This document shows positions 46,824 through 56,406 of a DNA stretch of 64,000 nt, piece by piece; the first letter of the stretch is position 1; every line of letters begins with the position of its first letter. The notes under the pieces are model-generated. The model ran no database searches, was not told the DNA's origin, and saw only the letters and a list, made by a program, of their open reading frames with translations. This DNA comes from Streptomyces spiramyceticus. GTDB taxonomy: Bacteria; Actinomycetota; Actinomycetes; Streptomycetales; Streptomycetaceae. The stretch spans positions 186,001-250,000 of the forward strand of contig NZ_JARBAX010000001.1 of the NCBI RefSeq assembly GCF_028807635.1, given 5' to 3'. Both the position numbers and the translations under genes were made by a program.

Positions 46824-48365
46824 CTAGGGGGTGCCGAGTTCGCCGCTGAGGCTGCCGTGGCGTTCGGCGCTGTCCCGGTTCAGGCCGACGATCTCCACGG
46901 TCTTGCCGCGGCCCTCGTACTTGGTGGTGACGGCGTCGAGCGCCGCCACCGACGAGGCGTCCCAGATGTGGGCGGCGGAGAGGTCGATGACGACGTTCTC
47001 CGGGTCGTCCTTGTAGTTGAACTGGGTCACCAGGTCGTTGCTGGAGGCGAAGAACAGCTCGCCGGTCACGGTGTAGACCGTCCGCCGCCCGTCGGGGTCG
47101 GTGACCGGGCTGACCTCGACGAGGTGGGCGACGCGCTTGGCGAAGATGACCATGGCGGTGATCGAGCCGACCACCACACCGACGGCCAGGTTGTGGGTCG
47201 CCACCACGCAGGCGACGGTGATCACCATGACCGTGATCTCGCCCGTCGGCATCCTCCGGAGCGTCGCGGGCACGATCGAATGCCAGTCGAAGGTGCCGAC
47301 GCAGACCAGGATCATGACGGCGACCAGGGCGGCCATCGGGATGTCGGAGACGACCGGCCCGAAGACGATGCACAGGATCATCAGGAAGACGCCTGCGAGG
47401 AAGGTCGAGAGGCGGGTCCGTGCGCCGGACGTCTTCACGTTGATCATGGTCTGGCCGATCATGGCGCAGCCGCCCATGCCGCCGAAGAATCCCGTCACCA
47501 TGTTGGCGACGCCCTGGCCGATCGACTCGCGGGTCTTGTTCGAGTGGGTGTCGGTGATCTCGTCGACCAGCTTGGCCGTCATCAGCGACTCCATCAGCCC
47601 CACCAGCGCCATCGCGAAGGCGTACGGCGCGATCGTCGTCAGCGTGTCCAGCGTGAACGGCACGTCGGGCAGGCCGGGCACCGGCAGCGAGGACGGCAGT
47701 TCGCCCTTGTCCCCCACTGTGGGTACGGCGATGCCCGCGGCCAAGGTGATGACCGTGAGGATCACGATGGAGACCAGCGGCGCCGGTACGGCCCGGGTGA
47801 TCCTCGGGAAGAGGACCATCAGCACCAGCCCGCCCGCGACCAGCGGATAGACGCCCCAGGGGACGTCCGTCAGCTCCGGCACCTGTGCCATGAAGATCAG
47901 AATCGCGAGGGCGTTGACGAAGCCCACCATCACCGAGCGCGGTACGAACCGCATCAGCCGGGCCACTCCCAGCGCCCCCAGGACCACCTGGAAGATGCCG
48001 CCCAGGATGACGGCCGCGACAAGGTAGCCGAAGCCGTGCTCGCGGTTGAGCGGGGCGATGACCAGGGCGACGGCGCCGGTCGCCGCCGAGATCATGGCGG
48101 GTCGGCCGCCGACGATCGCGATGGTGACGGCCATCGTGAACGACGCGAACAGACCGACGCTGGGGTCCACTCCGGCGATGATCGAGAACGAGATCGCCTC
48201 GGGGATCAGCGCGAGCGCGACGACCAGGCCGGCCAGCACCTCGGTGCGCAGAATCTTCGGGGACAGCCAGGACGGGCGGGCAGGCAGGAGCAGCGTCTGC
48301 AAGGCGGAGGGAACCTGTCGTACGGAGGGAAGAGCGGAGGCCGGAGGCCGGGCCGGCGACACCAT
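46824..48365 (-). CDS. SulP-family anion transporter with STAS domain
   Basis: This 513-residue protein has about 11 membrane helices with [20 protein letters not shown] near 50-70 and a [17 protein letters not shown] block near 285. A C-terminal STAS domain follows ([19 protein letters not shown] near 455). Substrate may be sulfate or bicarbonate. It is convergent with the preceding gene and divergent from gpx over a 119-base region. Confidence 0.9.
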   Translation of the reverse strand: MVSPARPPASALPSVRQVPSALQTLLLPARPSWLSPKILRTEVLAGLVVALALIPEAISFSIIAGVDPSVGLFASFTMAVTIAIVGGRPAMISAATGAVALVIAPLNREHGFGYLVAAVILGGIFQVVLGALGVARLMRFVPRSVMVGFVNALAILIFMAQVPELTDVPWGVYPLVAGGLVLMVLFPRITRAVPAPLVSIVILTVITLAAGIAVPTVGDKGELPSSLPVPGLPDVPFTLDTLTTIAPYAFAMALVGLMESLMTAKLVDEITDTHSNKTRESIGQGVANMVTGFFGGMGGCAMIGQTMINVKTSGARTRLSTFLAGVFLMILCIVFGPVVSDIPMAALVAVMILVCVGTFDWHSIVPATLRRMPTGEITVMVITVACVVATHNLAVGVVVGSITAMVIFAKRVAHLVEVSPVTDPDGRRTVYTVTGELFFASSNDLVTQFNYKDDPENVVIDLSAAHIWDASSVAALDAVTTKYEGRGKTVEIVGLNRDSAERHGSLSGELGTP

Positions 48366-48484
48366 CGGCCCCAGCTAGCTCGGGCAACGATAACCCGGAA
48401 CCGGAAGACAGGGCCGTCGGCGGCGGTCCCCCGGGCCTCTGGAACAGTACGGGTCAGAGACCAGCAAGCTATGAGGAGACGGCG

Positions 48485-48973
48485 ATGAGCCTGTACGACA
48501 TCCCCCTGCGCACCCTGACCGGCGAGCCGGTGACCCTTGAGGCTTACCGGGGCAAGGCGGTACTGGTGGTGAACGTCGCGTCGAAGTGCGGCCTGACGCC
48601 GCAGTACGCGGGCCTTGAGCGGCTCCAGCAGACGTACGCGGACCGGGGCTTCACCGTGCTCGGCGTGCCGTGCAACCAGTTCGCGGGCCAGGAGCCGGGC
48701 AGCTCGGACGAGATCCAGGCCTTCTGCTCGGCGAGCTACGGCGTGACGTTCCCGCTGCTGGAGAAGATCGAGGTGAACGGCGACCACCGCCACCCGCTGT
48801 ACGCCGAGCTGACGCAGGTCAACGACGCCGACGGCGAGGCCGGCGACATCCAGTGGAACTTCGAGAAGTTCGTGATCTCCGGCGAGGGTGAGGTCGTCGG
48901 CCGCTTCCGTCCGCGCACCGAGCCGGAGGCGGCGGAGATCGTGGCCGCCATCGAGGCGCACCTGCCCGCCTGA
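48485..48973 (+). CDS. Glutathione peroxidase family protein (Cys type)
   Basis: This 162-residue peroxidase has the peroxidatic residue as Cys in NVASKCGLTPQY near 36, Gln in PCNQFAGQEPG near 70 and the catalytic Trp/Asn pair in IQWNFEKF near 126. Actinomycetes lack glutathione, so thioredoxin or mycothiol-linked reductants are likely. GAGGAG lies before ATG 48485. Confidence 0.93.
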   Translation: MSLYDIPLRTLTGEPVTLEAYRGKAVLVVNVASKCGLTPQYAGLERLQQTYADRGFTVLGVPCNQFAGQEPGSSDEIQAFCSASYGVTFPLLEKIEVNGDHRHPLYAELTQVNDADGEAGDIQWNFEKFVISGEGEVVGRFRPRTEPEAAEIVAAIEAHLPA

Positions 48974-49005
48974 TTGCGCCACGCATCACGGCGCGTGAAG
49001 GCGCA

Positions 49006-49048
49006 CGAGGGCGCCGTCCCCGCCCCCACGGCGGAGACGGCGCCCTCG
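49006..49048. terminator. Bidirectional terminator between gpx and acyl-CoA dehydrogenase
   Basis: A perfect 13-base stem CGAGGGCGCCGTC and complement (49,006-49,018 and 49,036-49,048) with a 17-base loop, between convergent genes. Confidence 0.8.
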
Positions 49049-49074
49049 TCCGTCAGCGGTCCTCAGCGGGGTCG

Positions 49075-50328
49075 TCAGCGGATCGGCATGCCCGACAGCG
49101 TGCGGGCGATCACCAGGCGCTGGATCTCGCTAGTGCCTTCGAAGATCGTGTAGATCGCCGCGTCACGGTGCATGCGCTCCACCGGGTACTCCCGCGTGAA
49201 GCCGTTGCCGCCGAGGATCTGGACCGCCTGCGCCGTGACCTTCTTGGCCGTCTCGCTGGCGTACAGCTTCGACATGGACCCCTCGGCCGAGGTGAACGGC
49301 TTTCCCGTGGTGGCCATCCAGGAGGCCCGCCACACCAGCAGCCGCGCCGCGTCGATCTGGGTGCGCATGTCGGCGAGCTGGAAGGCGATGCCCTGGTTGT
49401 CGATGATCGGGCGGCCGAACTGCTCGCGGGTCTTGGCATAGTCGAGTGCGACCTCGTACGCGGCGCGTGCGGTGCCTACCGCCATTGCTCCGACCGCGGG
49501 GCGGGACGCCTCGAAGGTGGCCATCGCAGCGTTCTTGACGCTCCCCCAGCCTCCGGCCGGGGGGACCCCCACGCCGCCCTTCTGGGCACGCTCCCTGGCG
49601 CGGGCGAGGCGCTCGTCGAGCTTTTCCTTTCCGCCGAGCAGGCAGTGGCCGGGGACGCGTACGTCCTCCAGTACGACCTCGGCGGTGTGCGAGGCGCGGA
49701 TGCCGTGCTTCTTGAACTTCTGCCCCTGGGACAGGCCGGGCGTACCGGGCGGAATGATGAAGGAGGCGTGGCCCTTGGAACCGAGCTCGGGGTCGACGAG
49801 GGCGACGACGACGTGGACGTTGGCGATGCCGCCGTTGGTCGCCCAGGTCTTGGTGCCGTTCAGCACCCACTCGTCCTTGGCGCCGTCGTACACCGCCCGG
49901 GTGCGCATCGCCGAGACGTCGGATCCTGCGTCCGGCTCGGAGGAGCAGAAGGCGGCGACCTTGACGTCGGACGCGTCGCCGTACATCTGGGGGATCCAGG
50001 TGCCGATCTGCTCCTCGGTGCCGTTCGCGAGGACGCCCACGGCGGCCAGGCCCGTACCGACGATGGAGAGCCCGATGCCGGCGTCGCCCCAGAACAGCTC
50101 CTCCATCGCCATCGGGATGCCGAGACCCGTCGGGTCGAAGAACTGCTGCGCGTAGAAGTCCAGGGAGTAGATGCCGACCTTGGCGGCTTCCTGGATCACG
50201 GGCCAGGGAGTCTCCTCACGCTCGTCCCACTCGGCGGCGGCCGGGCGCATCACATCGGCGGCGAACCCGTGAATCCAGTCGCGGACCTGCTTCTGGTCAT
50301 CGTTGAGTTCGAGCGTGAACTCGGCCAT
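49075..50328 (-). CDS. Acyl-CoA dehydrogenase
   Basis: This 417-residue flavoenzyme has the FAD/substrate motif FCSSEPDAGSDVSAMRTRA near 128, KTWATNGG near 158 and C-terminal QILGGNGFTREYPVERMHRDA near 370 with catalytic Glu in IFEGTSEIQRLVIAR. Residues near 250-268 (GGVGVPPAGGWGSVK) break the usual KLDERLARARE...AAMATFE run and come from an inserted palindromic repeat. A palindrome upstream and a divergent tetR gene suggest TetR control. Confidence 0.93.
   Translation of the reverse strand: MAEFTLELNDDQKQVRDWIHGFAADVMRPAAAEWDEREETPWPVIQEAAKVGIYSLDFYAQQFFDPTGLGIPMAMEELFWGDAGIGLSIVGTGLAAVGVLANGTEEQIGTWIPQMYGDASDVKVAAFCSSEPDAGSDVSAMRTRAVYDGAKDEWVLNGTKTWATNGGIANVHVVVALVDPELGSKGHASFIIPPGTPGLSQGQKFKKHGIRASHTAEVVLEDVRVPGHCLLGGKEKLDERLARARERAQKGGVGVPPAGGWGSVKNAAMATFEASRPAVGAMAVGTARAAYEVALDYAKTREQFGRPIIDNQGIAFQLADMRTQIDAARLLVWRASWMATTGKPFTSAEGSMSKLYASETAKKVTAQAVQILGGNGFTREYPVERMHRDAAIYTIFEGTSEIQRLVIARTLSGMPIR
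49540..49572. repeat. Streptomyces-type GC palindrome inserted in a coding region
   Basis: Reading GCTCCCCCAGCC...GGGGGGACCCCC, this short element resembles a hairpin repeat I recall as widespread in Streptomyces genomes between and within genes. Here it adds residues in frame to the acyl-CoA dehydrogenase at a surface loop between conserved blocks. Confidence 0.6.
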
Positions 50329-50358
50329 GTCCCCTCCAGCACTGCTTGAACTTCATGC

Positions 50359-50373
50359 GTTACCTGCGGTAAC
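50359..50373. promoter_or_regulatory. Candidate TetR operator between acyl-CoA dehydrogenase and tetR
   Basis: GTTACC-TGC-GGTAAC is a perfect palindrome, followed 8 bases on by a third half-site TGTTACC. It lies 31 bases upstream of the dehydrogenase start and 123 bases upstream of tetR. Confidence 0.7.
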
Positions 50374-50495
50374 CGGAGTCTGTTACCAGCAAGTAGGCGA
50401 TGTCAACCGCAGCACTCCGGACCGGCGGCCACCGCCGCCATGGTGTTACGTTTCGCAGGCGTCACGGAATCGCAGTTTGGGCGGGGAGACACACC

Positions 50496-51143
50496 ATGGA
50501 CACCACACAGCAGGACGAGCAGCAGCGCTCGGCGGCCGCACGGCGGCGGCGGGAACTGCTCGAAGCCGCGGATCGTGTGGTGCTCAGGGACGGTCCGCAG
50601 GCCTCCATGAACGCCATAGCCGCCGAGGCGGGCATCACCAAGCCCATCCTCTACCGGCACTTCGGCGACAAGGGCGGCCTCTACCGGGCACTCGCGAAGC
50701 GCCACACCGACGCCCTGCTCGACGCCCTTCGGGCCGCGCTCGACGCGCCCGCCGACCGGCGCGAGCGGGTCGAGGCGACCCTCGACACCTACCTCGCCGC
50801 GATCGAGGCGCTGCCCGAGGTGTACCGCTTCCTGATGCACCCCGCCGAGGACACGCACCAGCCCGAGCAGGGCTTCGACGTCGGCCGCCACTCGGCGCCG
50901 CTGCTGCGCCGGCTCGGCGAGGAACTGGCGAAGGTGATCGCCGAACGCGTGGAGCTCGGGCCCGAGAGCGAACTGCTGGCCCGGGTATGGGGCCACGGCA
51001 TTGTCGGCATGATGCACGCGGCCGGCGACTGGTGGCTGGGTGAACGCCCTTGCTCCCGCAAGGTGTTGGTGTCGAGCCTCGCCGACCTGCTGTGGGGCCG
51101 GCTGGCCACGGCAAGCGACCGCGTGGGCGCCCCCGGCTTCTGA
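50496..51143 (+). CDS. TetR-family regulator
   Basis: This 215-residue protein has a helix-turn-helix ASMNAIAAEAGITKPILYRHF near 36-56 followed by GDKGGLY, then a ligand domain with GHGIVGMMHAAGDWWL near 170. It probably represses the divergent acyl-CoA dehydrogenase and responds to an acyl-CoA (inference). GGGGAG precedes ATG 50496. Confidence 0.9.
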   Translation: MDTTQQDEQQRSAAARRRRELLEAADRVVLRDGPQASMNAIAAEAGITKPILYRHFGDKGGLYRALAKRHTDALLDALRAALDAPADRRERVEATLDTYLAAIEALPEVYRFLMHPAEDTHQPEQGFDVGRHSAPLLRRLGEELAKVIAERVELGPESELLARVWGHGIVGMMHAAGDWWLGERPCSRKVLVSSLADLLWGRLATASDRVGAPGF

Positions 51144-51156
51144 CGGCGTCGGCGGC

Positions 51157-51690
51157 CTACCAGCCCGCCCGGCGGGCGGCGCGCAGTGCGCGCGCCCGCC
51201 GCCACCCCGTGAGCCGGTCCGTATAGACCTGGCCGTCCAGGTGGTCGCACTCGTGCTGGAGGCAGCGGGCGAAGAACCCGGTGCCTTCTATGCGGACGGG
51301 ATCGCCCGTGACCGAGACGCCCTCCACCAGCGCCCGGTCGAACCGCTCCGTGCCCGCTTCGAGGCCCGGGAGCGACAGGCAGCCCTCCGGACCGCGTACG
51401 GTGATGCCGTCGGCCTCGACCAGTCGTGGGTTGACGATGTGCCCCACGTGCCGGACGTCCTCGTCGTCCGGGCAGTCGTAGACGAAGACGCGCAGCGGTA
51501 CGCCGACCTGATTGGCCGCGAGGCCGACTCCCTGGGCCGCGTACATCGTCGCGTACATGTCCTCGACGAGCCGGGCCAGCGAGGGGCCGAACTCGGTCAC
51601 GGTCTCGCAGGAGGCGTGCAGCACCTCGGCGCCGAACAGTGTCATGGGTCGAACGAGCCCGGAACTGCCGGGAATCGGGCGGTGTCGCAT
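51157..51690 (-). CDS. def: Peptide deformylase
   Basis: This 177-residue enzyme has the three motifs GVGLAANQVG near 54, EGCLSLPG near 102 and QHECDHLDG near 145 that hold the metal and active site. It removes the N-formyl group from new proteins. ATG 51690 is chosen; GTG 51711 would add seven residues. It is convergent with tetR and divergent from murT. Confidence 0.93.
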   Translation of the reverse strand: MRHRPIPGSSGLVRPMTLFGAEVLHASCETVTEFGPSLARLVEDMYATMYAAQGVGLAANQVGVPLRVFVYDCPDDEDVRHVGHIVNPRLVEADGITVRGPEGCLSLPGLEAGTERFDRALVEGVSVTGDPVRIEGTGFFARCLQHECDHLDGQVYTDRLTGWRRARALRAARRAGW

Positions 51691-51839
51691 GGCGGCAAGC
51701 GTACGTTCCACCGGAGCCGACGGCGTCCCCGGTGGTGCCGGGGTTCGGGGCCCAGGCGGTATCTCGATAGGCTGAGCCCCGACGTTGACCGGTGGACCTG
51801 GGGCAAGTGCGGCGCCGGATGCAAGGAGGATCAGTGACG

Positions 51840-53078
51840 ATGGCAGGCAACACGGAGCCGTTGTCGCCGCGGGCCAAGCTGGCCGTGACGGCAGGCAAGG
51901 CCGCGGCGGCGGTGTCCCGCGCCGCGGGGCGCGGCAGTGGATCCGTGATCGGCGGCAAGGTGGCGCTCAAGCTCGACCCCGATCTGCTCGGGCGGCTCGC
52001 CCAGCATCTCGACGTCGTGCTTGTCTCCGCGACGAACGGCAAGACGACCACGACCCGCCTCATCGCCGAGGCGCTGCGGGCCAGCGGCCCCGTCGTCTCC
52101 AACGCGCTGGGCGCCAACATGCCGGCGGGCATCACCTCCGCCCTGGCCGGTGGCTCGGACGCGAAGTACGGCGTGATCGAGGTCGACGAGAAGTACCTCG
52201 CCGGAGTCGCGCGCGATGTGACGCCGAAGGCGATCGCACTGCTCAACCTCTCCCGCGACCAGCTCGACCGCGCCGCCGAGACGCGGATGCTCGCCGAGAG
52301 GTGGCGCGAGGGCCTGTCCGGTACGAAGGCCGTGGTCATCGCGAACGCCGACGACCCGCTGATCGTCTGGGCCGCTTCCTCCTCCCCCAATGTGGTGTGG
52401 GTCGCGGCGGGCCAGGAGTGGAAGGACGACGCCTGGTCCTGCCCGTCCTGCGGCGGTGTGATGCAGCGCCCCGGCGACGACTGGTTCTGCGGTGAGTGCG
52501 GCTTCCGCCGCCCGTCCCCGAGCTGGGTGCTGAGCGGCGACCACGTCCTGGACCCGCACGGTTCGGCGTGGCCGATCCACCTTCAGCTGCCCGGCCGCGC
52601 CAACAAGGCGAACGCCGCCACCTCCGCCGCGGTCGCCGCGGCCTTCGGTGTGCCGCCGCAGGTGGCGCTGGAGCGGATGTACCAGGTGCAGGCGGTCGCC
52701 GGACGGTACGACGTGGTGCAGTTCCAGGACCGCGAACTGCGGCTGCTGCTCGCGAAGAACCCGGCAGGCTGGCTCGAAACGTTTTCCCTCATCAACCCGC
52801 CGCCGACGCCGGTGATCCTGGCCGTCAACGCGCGCGGCGCGGACGGCACGGACACCTCCTGGCTGTGGGACGTCGACTACACCCGTCTCGCCGGCCACCC
52901 GATCTTCGTGCTCGGCGACCGCAAGCTGGACCTGGCCGTGCGCCTGGAGGTCGCGAACCTGGACTTCCGGGTCTGCGAGAGCCTCGACGAGGCCGTGCAG
53001 CTGGCGCCGCCCGGGCTGATCGAGACGATCGCCAACTACACCGCGTTCCAGGACCTGCGCCGCCGCGTCGGCAACTAG
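51840..53078 (+). CDS. murT: MurT, lipid II isoglutaminyl synthase Mur-ligase subunit
   Basis: This 412-residue Mur-ligase-like protein has ATP loop SATNGKTTTTRL near 63, the VDEKYL segment, and a Cys4 zinc ribbon (CPSC...CGEC near 200-220), followed by the DUF1727 C-terminal domain. With GatD it amidates the glutamate of lipid II. AAGGAGG lies upstream; GTG 51834 is an alternative start two codons earlier. It is followed by gatD after 30 bases. Confidence 0.93.
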   Translation: MAGNTEPLSPRAKLAVTAGKAAAAVSRAAGRGSGSVIGGKVALKLDPDLLGRLAQHLDVVLVSATNGKTTTTRLIAEALRASGPVVSNALGANMPAGITSALAGGSDAKYGVIEVDEKYLAGVARDVTPKAIALLNLSRDQLDRAAETRMLAERWREGLSGTKAVVIANADDPLIVWAASSSPNVVWVAAGQEWKDDAWSCPSCGGVMQRPGDDWFCGECGFRRPSPSWVLSGDHVLDPHGSAWPIHLQLPGRANKANAATSAAVAAAFGVPPQVALERMYQVQAVAGRYDVVQFQDRELRLLLAKNPAGWLETFSLINPPPTPVILAVNARGADGTDTSWLWDVDYTRLAGHPIFVLGDRKLDLAVRLEVANLDFRVCESLDEAVQLAPPGLIETIANYTAFQDLRRRVGN

Positions 53079-53108
53079 TCCGCGTACACCGGAAAAGGAC
53101 AAGCAAGC

Positions 53109-53837
53109 ATGAGCGACAACAGCCTGCGCCTGGTGTGGATCTACCCGGACCTGCTGAGCACGTACGGCGACCAGGGCAACGCCCTCGTCGTGGAGCGCCG
53201 GGCCCGTCAGCGCGGCCTCGACGTGCACCGTGTGGACGTACGCAGCGACCAGGCGATCCCCACTTCGGGCGACATCTACCTGATCGGCGGCGGTGAGGAC
53301 CGGCCGCAGCGGCTCGCGTCCGAGCGGCTCCGCCGTGACGGCGGGCTCAACCGTGCGGTGGCCAACGGAGCGATCGTCTTCTCGGTCTGCGCCGGCTACC
53401 AGATCCTCGGCCACGAGTTCATCAACGACCTCGGCGAGCGCGAGCAGGGCCTCGGCCTGCTCGACGTCGTCAGCACGCGCGGCGAGGGCGAGCGGTGCGT
53501 CGGCGACGTCCTCGGCGACATCGACGAGCGCCTCGGCCTGCCGCCGCTGACCGGCTTCGAGAACCACCAGGGCATCACGCATCTCGGCCCGACGGCACGG
53601 CCGTTCGCCCGGGTGCGCATCGGCAAGGGCAACGGAACCGGCGACGGCACGGAGGGCGCGTACAACGACACCGTCTTCGGTACCTACATGCACGGCCCCG
53701 TGCTGGCCCGCAACCCGCTCATCGCGGACCTGCTGCTCAAGCTGGCCCTCGATGTCAACGCGCTGCCGCCCACCGACGACCGGTGGTACGACGCGCTGCG
53801 CGCCGAGCGCATCGGCGCGGCGCAGCAGCCCGCCTGA
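53109..53837 (+). CDS. gatD: GatD, glutamine amidotransferase subunit of lipid II isoglutaminyl synthase
   Basis: This 242-residue class I amidotransferase has the nucleophile Cys in FSVCAGYQILG near 97, the GFENHQGITHLG segment near 155, and His in GTYMHGPVLARNP near 196. It releases ammonia from glutamine for MurT. It forms an operon with murT; AAAGGA precedes the ATG. Confidence 0.93.
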   Translation: MSDNSLRLVWIYPDLLSTYGDQGNALVVERRARQRGLDVHRVDVRSDQAIPTSGDIYLIGGGEDRPQRLASERLRRDGGLNRAVANGAIVFSVCAGYQILGHEFINDLGEREQGLGLLDVVSTRGEGERCVGDVLGDIDERLGLPPLTGFENHQGITHLGPTARPFARVRIGKGNGTGDGTEGAYNDTVFGTYMHGPVLARNPLIADLLLKLALDVNALPPTDDRWYDALRAERIGAAQQPA

Positions 53838-53981
53838 CGGATTGTTCGTTTCGTACGCGTTTATGGTGTCCAGCAGGCGGACGCCCGGTTCGGCCCCGTC
53901 ACCCCGCGCGAGTAGGGTGACGGGGATACAACCGGACGACGTGGTCCGGTCCTTGGCCCACGTTGCAAAGGTATTCCGGGC

Positions 53982-55007
53982 ATGCGCATTGGTGTACTCA
54001 CTTCCGGCGGCGACTGCCCCGGCCTGAACGCCGTCATCCGTTCCGTCGTGCACCGCGCCGTCGTCGACCACGGCGACGAGGTCATCGGGTTCCACGACGG
54101 GTGGAAGGGCCTCCTGGAAGGCGACTACCGCAAGCTCGATCTTGACGCGGTCGGCGGCATTCTCGCCCGTGGCGGCACGATTCTCGGCTCTTCGCGGGTG
54201 CAGCCCGCGCATCTGCGCGGCGGCGTCGAGACCGCCCGCGGCCACGTCGCCGAGCTGGGGCTCGACGCGATCATCCCCATCGGCGGCGAGGGCACGCTGA
54301 AGGCGGCGAATCTGCTGTCCGAGGCGGGGCTGCCGATCGTCGGCGTACCGAAGACCATCGACAACGACATCGCGTCGACCGACGTCACGTTCGGGTTCGA
54401 CACGGCGGTCGGTGTGGCCACCGAGGCCCTCGACCGGCTCAAGACCACCGCCGAATCGCACCAGCGGGTGCTGATCGTCGAGGTGATGGGCCGGCACACC
54501 GGCTGGATCGCGCTCCACTCCGGCATGGCCGCCGGTGCGCACGCCATCGTGGTGCCCGAGCGCCCCTTCGACATCGGTGAGCTGACCGAGCTGGTCGGCA
54601 AGCGCTTCTCGGCGGGCAAGCGGTTCGCGATCGTCGTGGTCGCCGAGGGCGCCAAGCCGCGCGAGGGCTCCATGGAGTTCGACGTCGGCGGCAAGGACAT
54701 GTACGGCCACGAGCGCTTCGCGGGCGTCGCCAGGCAGCTCTCCATCGAGCTGGAGGAGCGGCTCGGCAAGGAGGCCCGCCCGGTCATCCTCGGCCACGTC
54801 CAGCGCGGCGGCACCCCGACGGCGTACGACCGCGTCCTCGCGACGCGCTTCGGCTGGCACGCGGTGGAGGCGGCGCACCGCGGCGAGTTCGGGATGATGA
54901 CGGCCCTGCGCGGCACGGACATCATGATGGTCCCGCTGGCCGAGGCCGTCGAGACCCTCAAGACCGTGCCCACCGAGCGGTACGCCGAGGCCGAGTGCGT
55001 GCTCTGA
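53982..55007 (+). CDS. pfkA: 6-Phosphofructokinase
   Basis: This 341-residue enzyme has TSGGDCPGLN at the start, PIGGEGTLKAA (residues 99-109), PKTIDNDI (123-130) with catalytic Asp, and VEVMGRHTGW near 167. Residue 104 is Gly (ATP-type) while 124 is Lys (a feature of PPi-dependent enzymes), the mixed signature known in actinomycete PFKs; ATP use is more likely. It stands alone between gatD and ctaG. Confidence 0.93.
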   Translation: MRIGVLTSGGDCPGLNAVIRSVVHRAVVDHGDEVIGFHDGWKGLLEGDYRKLDLDAVGGILARGGTILGSSRVQPAHLRGGVETARGHVAELGLDAIIPIGGEGTLKAANLLSEAGLPIVGVPKTIDNDIASTDVTFGFDTAVGVATEALDRLKTTAESHQRVLIVEVMGRHTGWIALHSGMAAGAHAIVVPERPFDIGELTELVGKRFSAGKRFAIVVVAEGAKPREGSMEFDVGGKDMYGHERFAGVARQLSIELEERLGKEARPVILGHVQRGGTPTAYDRVLATRFGWHAVEAAHRGEFGMMTALRGTDIMMVPLAEAVETLKTVPTERYAEAECVL

Positions 55008-55039
55008 ATCTGTTGTCTGTCTGATGTCTGTCTGAACCG

Positions 55040-55073
55040 ACCGCCCCCGGCCGCAAGCGCGGCAGGGGGCGGT
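55040..55073. terminator. Terminator after pfkA
   Basis: A nine-base stem ACCGCCCCC / GGGGGCGGT followed by TTCTACTCT on the plus strand, 33 bases past the pfkA stop. Confidence 0.7.
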
Positions 55074-55128
55074 TCTACTCTGTAGCGGACAACCGGCACG
55101 AATGGGTAGCCCCCACGGGAGTACACAG

Positions 55129-56088
55129 ATGGATCACAGCGGGCACGGCAGCGGCATGAACATGGATTTGCCGCCGTTCACGCTGGGACGGGGGCTGGAG
55201 TTCTCCCCCGACCCCTTCTTCCTGGTCGGCTGCCTGCTGGCGATCGCTCTGTACGGATGGGGCGTGGTGCGGCTGCGCCGGCGCGGTGACGCCTGGCCGG
55301 TCGCCCGGACCGTTCTCTTCGTCGTCGGCGTGCTGAGCGTGGCGCTGGTGATGTGCACCAAGCTGAACGACTACGGCATGGTCATGTTCAGCGTGCACAT
55401 GGTTCAGCACATGGTGATCAGCATGCTCTCGCCGATCCTGCTGCTGCTCGGCGCTCCGGTGACGCTGGCGCTGCGTGCCCTGCCGGTGGCGGGGCGCGGG
55501 AACCGCAAGGGACCGCGCGAGCTGCTGCTCATGCTGCTACACAGCCGCTACATGAAGATCGTCACGCATCCGGCGTTCACGATCCCGCTGTTCATCGCGA
55601 GCCTGTACGCGCTCTACTTCACGCCCGTCTTCGACTTCCTGATGTCGAGCAAGCCGGGGCACCTGGGCATGATGGTGCACTTCCTCGCCGTCGGCCTGGT
55701 CTTCTTCTGGCCCATCATGGGCGTCGACCCGGGGCCGCACCGCCCCGGCTATGTGATGCGGATGCTGGAGCTGTTCGCCGGAATGCCGTTCCACGCCTTC
55801 TTCGGCATCGCGCTGATGATGGCGACCCAGCCCATGATCGGTACGTACAAGAACCCTCCGGCGTCGCTCGGCATCGACGCGCTGACCGACCAAAACGCGG
55901 CGGGCGGCATCGCCTGGGCGTTCAGCGAGATCCCGTCGGTGCTGGTGCTGATCGCGCTGGTGTTCCAGTGGTACCGGTCCGAGCAGCGGGTGGCGCGGCG
56001 CGCGGACCGGGCGGCCGACCGGGACGGCGACAAGGAGCTGGCGGCGTACAACGCCTACCTCGCCTCGCTCCAGGCACGCGGGCGCTAG
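55129..56088 (+). CDS. CtaG-like cytochrome c oxidase assembly membrane protein
   Basis: This 319-residue protein has about seven membrane helices; conserved VHMVQHMVISMLSPILLLLG near 80-100 and GLVFFWPIMGVDP near 195 match the caa3_CtaG family linked to copper delivery to cytochrome oxidase. The N-terminal MDHSGHGSGMNMD is His/Met-rich and could bind copper. GGGAG precedes ATG 55129. Confidence 0.9.
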   Translation: MDHSGHGSGMNMDLPPFTLGRGLEFSPDPFFLVGCLLAIALYGWGVVRLRRRGDAWPVARTVLFVVGVLSVALVMCTKLNDYGMVMFSVHMVQHMVISMLSPILLLLGAPVTLALRALPVAGRGNRKGPRELLLMLLHSRYMKIVTHPAFTIPLFIASLYALYFTPVFDFLMSSKPGHLGMMVHFLAVGLVFFWPIMGVDPGPHRPGYVMRMLELFAGMPFHAFFGIALMMATQPMIGTYKNPPASLGIDALTDQNAAGGIAWAFSEIPSVLVLIALVFQWYRSEQRVARRADRAADRDGDKELAAYNAYLASLQARGR

Positions 56089-56136
56089 GGGGTGTCCGCT
56101 CCTTCTCCCACGGAGATCGACCGGACACCCCCCTAG
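56085..56136. terminator. Terminator after the ctaG-like gene
   Basis: Arms CTAGGGGGTGTCCG (56,085-56,098) and CGGACACCCCCCTAG (56,122-56,136) pair around a 23-base loop; the first arm contains the gene's TAG stop. Confidence 0.7.
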
Positions 56137-56215
56137 GACGCCGGTAACGTCGGCACAGTAGCGCGGGAGCCCGTCAGGGGTGACGATGGCCCTCCAGCCG
56201 AAGGAGGGGGCTCAC

Positions 56216-56374
56216 ATGCCCGGTTCTACGAAGGCCATGGGGGTGCTCACCCTCGGGTCGCTGGTGGTGATCTCGGCGTACACGGCGGCGCTCGGCAGCA
56301 ACGGCTGGCTGTGGTTCGGCTGGGTCGTGCTGGGCCTCGTCACGATCGGGATGGCGGCGTCGCGCAGCCGCTGA
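56216..56374 (+). CDS. Small two-helix membrane protein
   Basis: 52 residues with two hydrophobic stretches (VLTLGSLVVISAYTAAL and WLWFGWVVLGLVTIGMAA). GAAGGAGGGGG lies 7 bases before ATG 56216. No function recognised. Confidence 0.7.
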   Translation: MPGSTKAMGVLTLGSLVVISAYTAALGSNGWLWFGWVVLGLVTIGMAASRSR

Positions 56375-56406
56375 AACGACACTGCGCGACGCGGGGCCAA
56401 TGCCGA

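Noticed and set aside
51831..54878. A 1015-codon minus-strand frame opposite murT, gatD and pfkA
   Set aside because: Spans three solid genes and their gaps; no domain and biased composition.
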